Origin: Craspedostauros australis
Taxonomy: Eukaryota > Bacillariophyta > Bacillariophyceae > Mastogloiales > Achnanthaceae
Reading direction: 5' to 3'
Assembly: GCA_026770025.1 (NCBI GenBank)
Contig: JAMXDE010000004.1
Coordinates: forward strand, 1 to 64,000
DNA: 64,000 nt
Shown here one piece after another: positions 59,420 through 64,000 of the stretch. The first letter of the stretch is position 1. Every line of letters begins with the position of its first letter. The notes beneath the pieces were generated by a model. The model was not told where the DNA came from and did not search any database. It worked only from the letters and a program-made list of their open reading frames with translations. The position numbers and the translations under genes were made by a program.

Positions 59420-60961
59420 ATGAGCCAAGCAAGAGATGAGAGCGTTGGTGGGAAAGAGTCGGCGTCATCATGCCAATTTGCCTTCGAAAGAATCGAAACG
59501 AGGTTGAGCGCGGAAGATGCGCTGAATCGATACCGACAACACGGATATCTGTGGATGCATTGTCCGAGCATCATCGGTCGGAACCAAGGAAGCAGAAATG
59601 CTCGCGGTCCGACCAAATCGAACGATGCCGTGCAGCTCTTAAAAGAGCAATACGACAAGCATGCTGCATCTTACCAGAAGAACTGGTCCGTCGAGAATGC
59701 TGGTGATTTCAGCTCTGATCAATCTTTGAATCCGGAGGCTGTCTTTTCCATGATACCCAAACAACAGCGAGACGGTCGGCGATTCTACGTGTCAACGATC
59801 ATTCACAAATCCAACAAAGAGGCATTGACAGACCTCCTTGACAGCTGCGCGAAGTGGGATCACACTGTGAGCAGCAGCGTTGGTGGAAACGAAAATGAAC
59901 CTGCAGGTGTTCCTCCAATCCTCAGAACTACCATACATGATGGTGGAGCTTGGCTTTTCCTCGGTCGAGCGGGCCATACGTCCAACAAGAGGCAAAGGAT
60001 GGACGCTTGTACCGCCAACAGCAATGACGACAACGCGACGAAATATACCAGAACAGGTGCAGAACTCACAGGACGCGCCGAACATGTCGATGACGTGACC
60101 CACTCCGGGACGTGGCACATTCAGCTCTCGGGGTGTAAGACTTGGATCATCCGTCCCAATCCAAAGGCGGCGGATTGGGAGGTCGGAGGTGCGACGTTGC
60201 CAGATCTATCTCTCCTTCCGCAAGCCCAGCGATCCAGCACAACCGGGAATTACAGACTCGTGCTTTCCGTGCAACCTGGCGATCTATTCATTCTCAATAC
60301 GCGATCCTGGTATCATCAAACCAAGCTGGAAGCGCCTGCATCAAGCGACGAGGCGGCAGCCGTCTCGGTCAGTTTGGCGCGAGATTTCTATCTGCCAACG
60401 CCCGCACGTCACGACTACGAGTTGAACGATATTGTGCTGGAAGAAAAGGACATGCCGGATGGGTTCGATTTGCCAAAAGATGCGGATGAAGAGGTAGCCA
60501 ACTGCGTGATGGCAGAGATCGGTGACGATGACGATGACGAGGAGACCGAATTCGTTCTGATTGCGACACGGTGCATCCGGAAGCATGATGCCCTAATTCT
60601 GTTATCCCAAGTGGATGAAGATGATGATGACGATAGCGACAGCGACAGTATCGTCAACGATGAAGAATGCAACGGTGCTGAAGCCATCGACCCAAGAGCG
60701 ATCGCCAAAACAGATTTCCGGAAGGGGCAGATCGTCTTAGAGGGGGAAGCGATTCCGGAGGATTTGCCAAGGAGTCTGGAGCCGAACTGCGAATTGGTGA
60801 AGGATGGCGATGTGTGCGTGAGGGCCCTCTGCGATATTGTCCGCGATGACATCCTGTGCATCGCAACAGACGAACAGGATGACGATCTTGAAGATTACGA
60901 GGTTATCGAAGTGGATCTCGCCAACCACACGGTGGTCCGGGATGCTACTCGCACGTCCTGA
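59420..60961 (+). CDS. HxD-containing cupin (JmjC-like) protein with acidic C-terminal half
   Basis: 513 residues from ATG 59420 (MSQARDESVGG); the frame is open to 59201, but the extension is composition-poor. The middle has the layout of an iron/2-oxoglutarate oxygenase: an HVD at 222-224 within GRAEHVDDVTHSGTWHIQLS, then GCKTWIIRPN, a GDLFILNTRSWYH segment with His at 299, and VSVSLARDFY. A linker with two acidic runs follows. The C-terminal half has EFVLIATRCIRKHDALILL, VLEGEAIPEDLPRSLEPNC and VCVRALCDIVRDDILCI, which resembles a reduced SET-like strand region. Substrate is unknown. Hydroxylase or demethylase activity is only a family-level inference. Confidence 0.65.
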   Translation: MSQARDESVGGKESASSCQFAFERIETRLSAEDALNRYRQHGYLWMHCPSIIGRNQGSRNARGPTKSNDAVQLLKEQYDKHAASYQKNWSVENAGDFSSDQSLNPEAVFSMIPKQQRDGRRFYVSTIIHKSNKEALTDLLDSCAKWDHTVSSSVGGNENEPAGVPPILRTTIHDGGAWLFLGRAGHTSNKRQRMDACTANSNDDNATKYTRTGAELTGRAEHVDDVTHSGTWHIQLSGCKTWIIRPNPKAADWEVGGATLPDLSLLPQAQRSSTTGNYRLVLSVQPGDLFILNTRSWYHQTKLEAPASSDEAAAVSVSLARDFYLPTPARHDYELNDIVLEEKDMPDGFDLPKDADEEVANCVMAEIGDDDDDEETEFVLIATRCIRKHDALILLSQVDEDDDDDSDSDSIVNDEECNGAEAIDPRAIAKTDFRKGQIVLEGEAIPEDLPRSLEPNCELVKDGDVCVRALCDIVRDDILCIATDEQDDDLEDYEVIEVDLANHTVVRDATRTS

Positions 60962-61259
60962 CGAGGCTCAAGTCGGACGCATGCTACGGTACCACAGAGA
61001 GATATGCTGAGTCAAACGAATTGCCCCTTTTGTGCAATGTACCAATGGCATACGTTCGCCATGTTGATCACTCTCCATACATAGAATGCATGCTCATGTT
61101 TTACTCGAGGCACCGTTGCTTCGCATCACAAAACATCTATTAGTATTATCCTCCATCTATCTGTACTGCGTCATCACATTACGAGTATGTCACATAGAGT
61201 ATCACAATCATGACGCCGGTAGCTTGACGTGCCATGCCACGCCGTCTGCAGATGCTGAC
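60962..61259. other. Convergent intergenic region
   Basis: 298 bp between two convergent stops. No gene, repeat or clear poly(A) signal. Confidence 0.5.
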
Positions 61260-63998
61260 TTATATCTCTGCCTGGTTGTCAACGTGGGTGGTGGACATGG
61301 CGTACATCATCGAGTCCAGTCGAATGGCAGCAAGGTCCTCCGCCTTGCGGGCCGTATCTAGTCGCTTCGATTGCACATCGGGCTGCCTTTGCGGCGCGCC
61401 TTGTGCCGGTGCAGATGGGAAAGCCCCCGTCTTATCCTCGGGGCGGGTTCTGGGCGCGGACTTCGACCGCATGCGGTTCATCATCTCGTCCACCTTACCT
61501 GAAGTGTAGATCTTGGCGGCCTTCGAGACACTGTGCGTGCTGGATCGAGAGCCGCTGATACTGCGTCCGGATGCTGCCTTGCGGTCCAGGAATTGCTGCC
61601 ACTTCTCCGAGTGCTGCGATGATGTTGCGGAACCCACATCCGATGGTGGCGCGGCGCGGCGCCTGCTCTTCTTCGATCCTGATCCAGAAACGGCCGCCTT
61701 CATGGCGATCCGTTCAATGTACGCCGTTGTGCCTCCCATCTCTTCGGAGATGACGCTGCTGATGTCGCTGCTGGCCTTTCTGGGGCTGCCGGCTCTCGGC
61801 CTCGATCTGGAACGAGACGCAGATCGCTTCTCTCTTGCCCGCAGTTGCGCAGAAATCCTCGAATCCATCTCGGTGTCGTCATCGGTCTCATCATCGTTGC
61901 TATCATTGTACCTCTCGTCGTCATCCTCGTCCCCCTCAATAATCACATCGGGACGTCCGCAGAAATTAGGCGGTGCCAGGTTCTGACCAGAGCTGTAGCT
62001 GTTTGACGTGGCTGGATTGGTCCGCAAGAATGCAAGATGCGCCATCGGCACCGAGTTGCAGTTCGGATCTTCGTTGTTGTTGATACTCCGTGGTAGGATT
62101 GGGCCTGCACAAGCTTGCAAGCGCTGCAACAGAGAACTAGTCACACCCGGCTGCCCCGTGCTGGATTCGGAGGCGACCGTCTCGTACTCCTCGCGGACCT
62201 TGATGGGCGAGATATCAGAGACAGCCTCGAATGCTTCATCAGGGGCTTTGTCGTGTGCCGGTGCCTTCATTGGCATACCTCGAGTCGTTTGGGTGGGGGT
62301 CTTGCCGACCGCAAAATCGAAGATGGAATCGTTGTCCTTCGATTTGCGTGGTCCTTGAGTCGATTGATGCAGCTGCTTCAACTTCTCGGCGTTCAGCCCG
62401 GTGGCTGATTGCTGTTGCCCAGGACCGAGTGCGGCCGTGTCCTTCTGCGCTTTCTTCAGAAGGAAGGACTTCCATTCGGTGGTGCCAGCAATTTCGGCGA
62501 TCTCTGGCTCCAGTTTGTCGGCCTCGTCGTTGGAATTTGTCGCACGCAGCTCCCATTGCTGGGCACGGAGCTTCACAACGCTGGATGCGTTACTGTGATG
62601 AGTCTTTGCGTCATCGTCGGCGTGCCCATGCGTTGGCGCACTTCTGCCCATGCGTTGCTCCTGCTGAGGCGGCGGTGCTCGCCCTTGAGGCTGTTCGGGT
62701 CGCAAAGGCGCTGCCGGTGGTGGCGGTGGGGGATTCTGACGAGCCATCATCAACACCTGGCTCGTTGCCGCGGCCTCCACATCTACGACCGGCTTTTGCT
62801 GCTGCCGTTGTTGGATGTTGGTGGCACTGATCTCTTTGGGTTGTTTGCGAATGGGCGAAGTGTCGCGCTTTGGTCCTCTCAACAATGGGATGGATCTGCT
62901 TGTGGTCGACGTGGTGTCGAACGACTTGCCGTTCCCCAAGTTCATCACTGGTTCCTTCACGCTCATTGTCGTCTTGCTTCGAGACTTGCGACGTTCCGAC
63001 CGTGATCCACCATTCAAGAGTGGGCTCTGCGGTGTTCCTTGCGATGGAGACAGTGCTGTCTTGGCCTGTTCCTTCGTCGAGGATGGTTCCACGTTTGCAG
63101 TCAGGAAGGAATCATTATCCCACGAAAAGTCGGTACCATTATCGAAGCTGTTGTTGGAGGAGGGAACTGGTTGTCCTGCGGCACCATTGGAGCGGCTGGC
63201 CTTCTTGCCCTTCGAGGCGCCAGATGTTGAGAACATACCAGCTTCGTCCGGATCCACCTTCTCCTTCACAACGTCAACCATGACGGAGGAGAGCTCGGAA
63301 CGTTCATCGAGCTGTTCCAGCCGAGTTGGCGCACCCCGTGTTTTGTTGGCAAAAGCATCGAAGGTCGCGCTTTCCTGCTTGCGCTGTTGCTTGATGTCAT
63401 GCGTCACGTCCTTGCCCTCTACGTGGTAATGGCTCTTCACGGATCCCGTGTCACCGATTTGGATGTACCGTGACACACCGTCCTTCTTACGATCTGACGA
63501 AAGACCGCTGCCACCGGACCGATGCGAATGCCCTGTCAAAGGATTCGACAGCTTTCGTTCCGAGTTCACGACCGATTCGGTTTTCTGGAAGGAAGAAAGC
63601 TCTTCGAATGCATCCGCACCTGCCTGTTGCCTTGTGTGTGGCACGGCCATGATCACATCCTCCTTGTTATCCAGCAGGAATTGCTTCGGCGAGACGATTT
63701 CCTTCTCTGCCAATGCAGTTGCTGCCGATGCTGCTGCTGCTTCCGCTGCAACCGTTTCGGTAGGTGCAACATCAGCTGGCGGGTCCATTCGCTGCTGCTG
63801 CTGCTGTTCGACAGGTGGTTGCACCAGTTCTGTATGCGATTGTGGTTCGGCATCCATCTGCATGCCAAAATCATAAGACCGAGTTGCGAGCACTGGATCT
63901 GAAGATTCGATCGACTTGACCGACTTGAGTTCATGTTGACGTTGATCACGATTTTGATCTTGATACAGCTCGCGTGGTTTCATGGGTGCTTGCTCCAT
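61260..63998 (-). CDS. Long disordered protein with a short conserved-looking C-terminus
   Basis: A 912-codon minus frame starting at ATG 63996-63998, two bases from the window edge, so the real start may lie outside. Most is low complexity: poly-Gln near residue 65, Ala-rich stretches, PPPPPP near 450, Arg/Ser-rich (RSASRSRSRPRAGSP) and acidic runs. Ordered-looking pieces are EKWQQFLDRKAASG, KIYTSGKVDEMMNRMRSKSA and a terminal helix DLAAIRLDSMMYAMS. These recall large diatom proteins of unknown function, but I cannot name a family. The Arg/Ser and Lys-rich regions would suit a nuclear, RNA-linked or cytoskeletal scaffold role; that is speculation. No membrane segment or signal peptide is visible. 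Confidence 0.65.
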   Translation of the reverse strand: MEQAPMKPRELYQDQNRDQRQHELKSVKSIESSDPVLATRSYDFGMQMDAEPQSHTELVQPPVEQQQQQRMDPPADVAPTETVAAEAAAASAATALAEKEIVSPKQFLLDNKEDVIMAVPHTRQQAGADAFEELSSFQKTESVVNSERKLSNPLTGHSHRSGGSGLSSDRKKDGVSRYIQIGDTGSVKSHYHVEGKDVTHDIKQQRKQESATFDAFANKTRGAPTRLEQLDERSELSSVMVDVVKEKVDPDEAGMFSTSGASKGKKASRSNGAAGQPVPSSNNSFDNGTDFSWDNDSFLTANVEPSSTKEQAKTALSPSQGTPQSPLLNGGSRSERRKSRSKTTMSVKEPVMNLGNGKSFDTTSTTSRSIPLLRGPKRDTSPIRKQPKEISATNIQQRQQQKPVVDVEAAATSQVLMMARQNPPPPPPAAPLRPEQPQGRAPPPQQEQRMGRSAPTHGHADDDAKTHHSNASSVVKLRAQQWELRATNSNDEADKLEPEIAEIAGTTEWKSFLLKKAQKDTAALGPGQQQSATGLNAEKLKQLHQSTQGPRKSKDNDSIFDFAVGKTPTQTTRGMPMKAPAHDKAPDEAFEAVSDISPIKVREEYETVASESSTGQPGVTSSLLQRLQACAGPILPRSINNNEDPNCNSVPMAHLAFLRTNPATSNSYSSGQNLAPPNFCGRPDVIIEGDEDDDERYNDSNDDETDDDTEMDSRISAQLRAREKRSASRSRSRPRAGSPRKASSDISSVISEEMGGTTAYIERIAMKAAVSGSGSKKSRRRAAPPSDVGSATSSQHSEKWQQFLDRKAASGRSISGSRSSTHSVSKAAKIYTSGKVDEMMNRMRSKSAPRTRPEDKTGAFPSAPAQGAPQRQPDVQSKRLDTARKAEDLAAIRLDSMMYAMSTTHVDNQAEI

Positions 63999-64000
63999 CG

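Overview
The window reads as nuclear DNA of a diatom, most likely a pennate. The strongest evidence is an intact silicon transporter gene (56668-58320, minus) with paired EGxQ and GRQ motifs and a CMLD motif. Supporting evidence is the mix of Copia elements with DSHADT-type proteases, a large APE-type LINE and several compact intron-poor genes. Nothing bacterial, plasmid-like or CRISPR-like is present.

Layout. 1-1491 (minus): the gag and start of pol of a Copia element running off the left edge. 2080-2592 (plus): a small secretory-pathway membrane protein. 3640-16074: an old DNA transposon (called DT-A here) with about 425-bp terminal inverted repeats built around an ACCGGACA minisatellite; its transposase is a DDE pseudogene. 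A young Copia element (Copia-1, 5106-13941) is inserted in it and carries a third LTR. A nearly identical copy in opposite orientation (Copia-2, 16305-24240) lies 2.4 kb further on. 24247-27482: host DNA with an ankyrin-BTB gene on the minus strand whose two halves are in different frames.

27969-39272 is a second DNA transposon (DT-B), with hairpin-rich inverted repeats, a candidate 3-bp ACG target duplication and a degraded coding region that includes a PD-(D/E)XK-like nuclease. A third intact Copia (Copia-3, 28120-34708) sits inside its left terminal repeat. 39542-54182 is a decayed Copia (Copia-4) split in its gag by a 9.2-kb LINE (40188-49429, 17-bp target duplication). 54415-54939 holds relics of the ankyrin gene family. 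55936-63998 is the gene-dense right end: a SnoaL/NTF2-like protein, the silicon transporter, an HxD cupin (JmjC-like) protein, and a long disordered protein that reaches the right edge.

About 51 kb of the 64 kb is transposon, nested up to two deep. Relative order of events can be read directly: DT-A before Copia-1, DT-B before Copia-3, and Copia-4 before the LINE. The most interesting recurring signal is that in all three Copia copies with separate gag and pol, the two parts are in the same frame separated by a single TGA. In Copia-3, which is otherwise intact, this suggests stop-codon readthrough. In decayed Copia-4 the other nonsense codons mostly look like CGA to TGA changes, as expected of methyl-CpG deamination, so the two explanations have to be kept apart.
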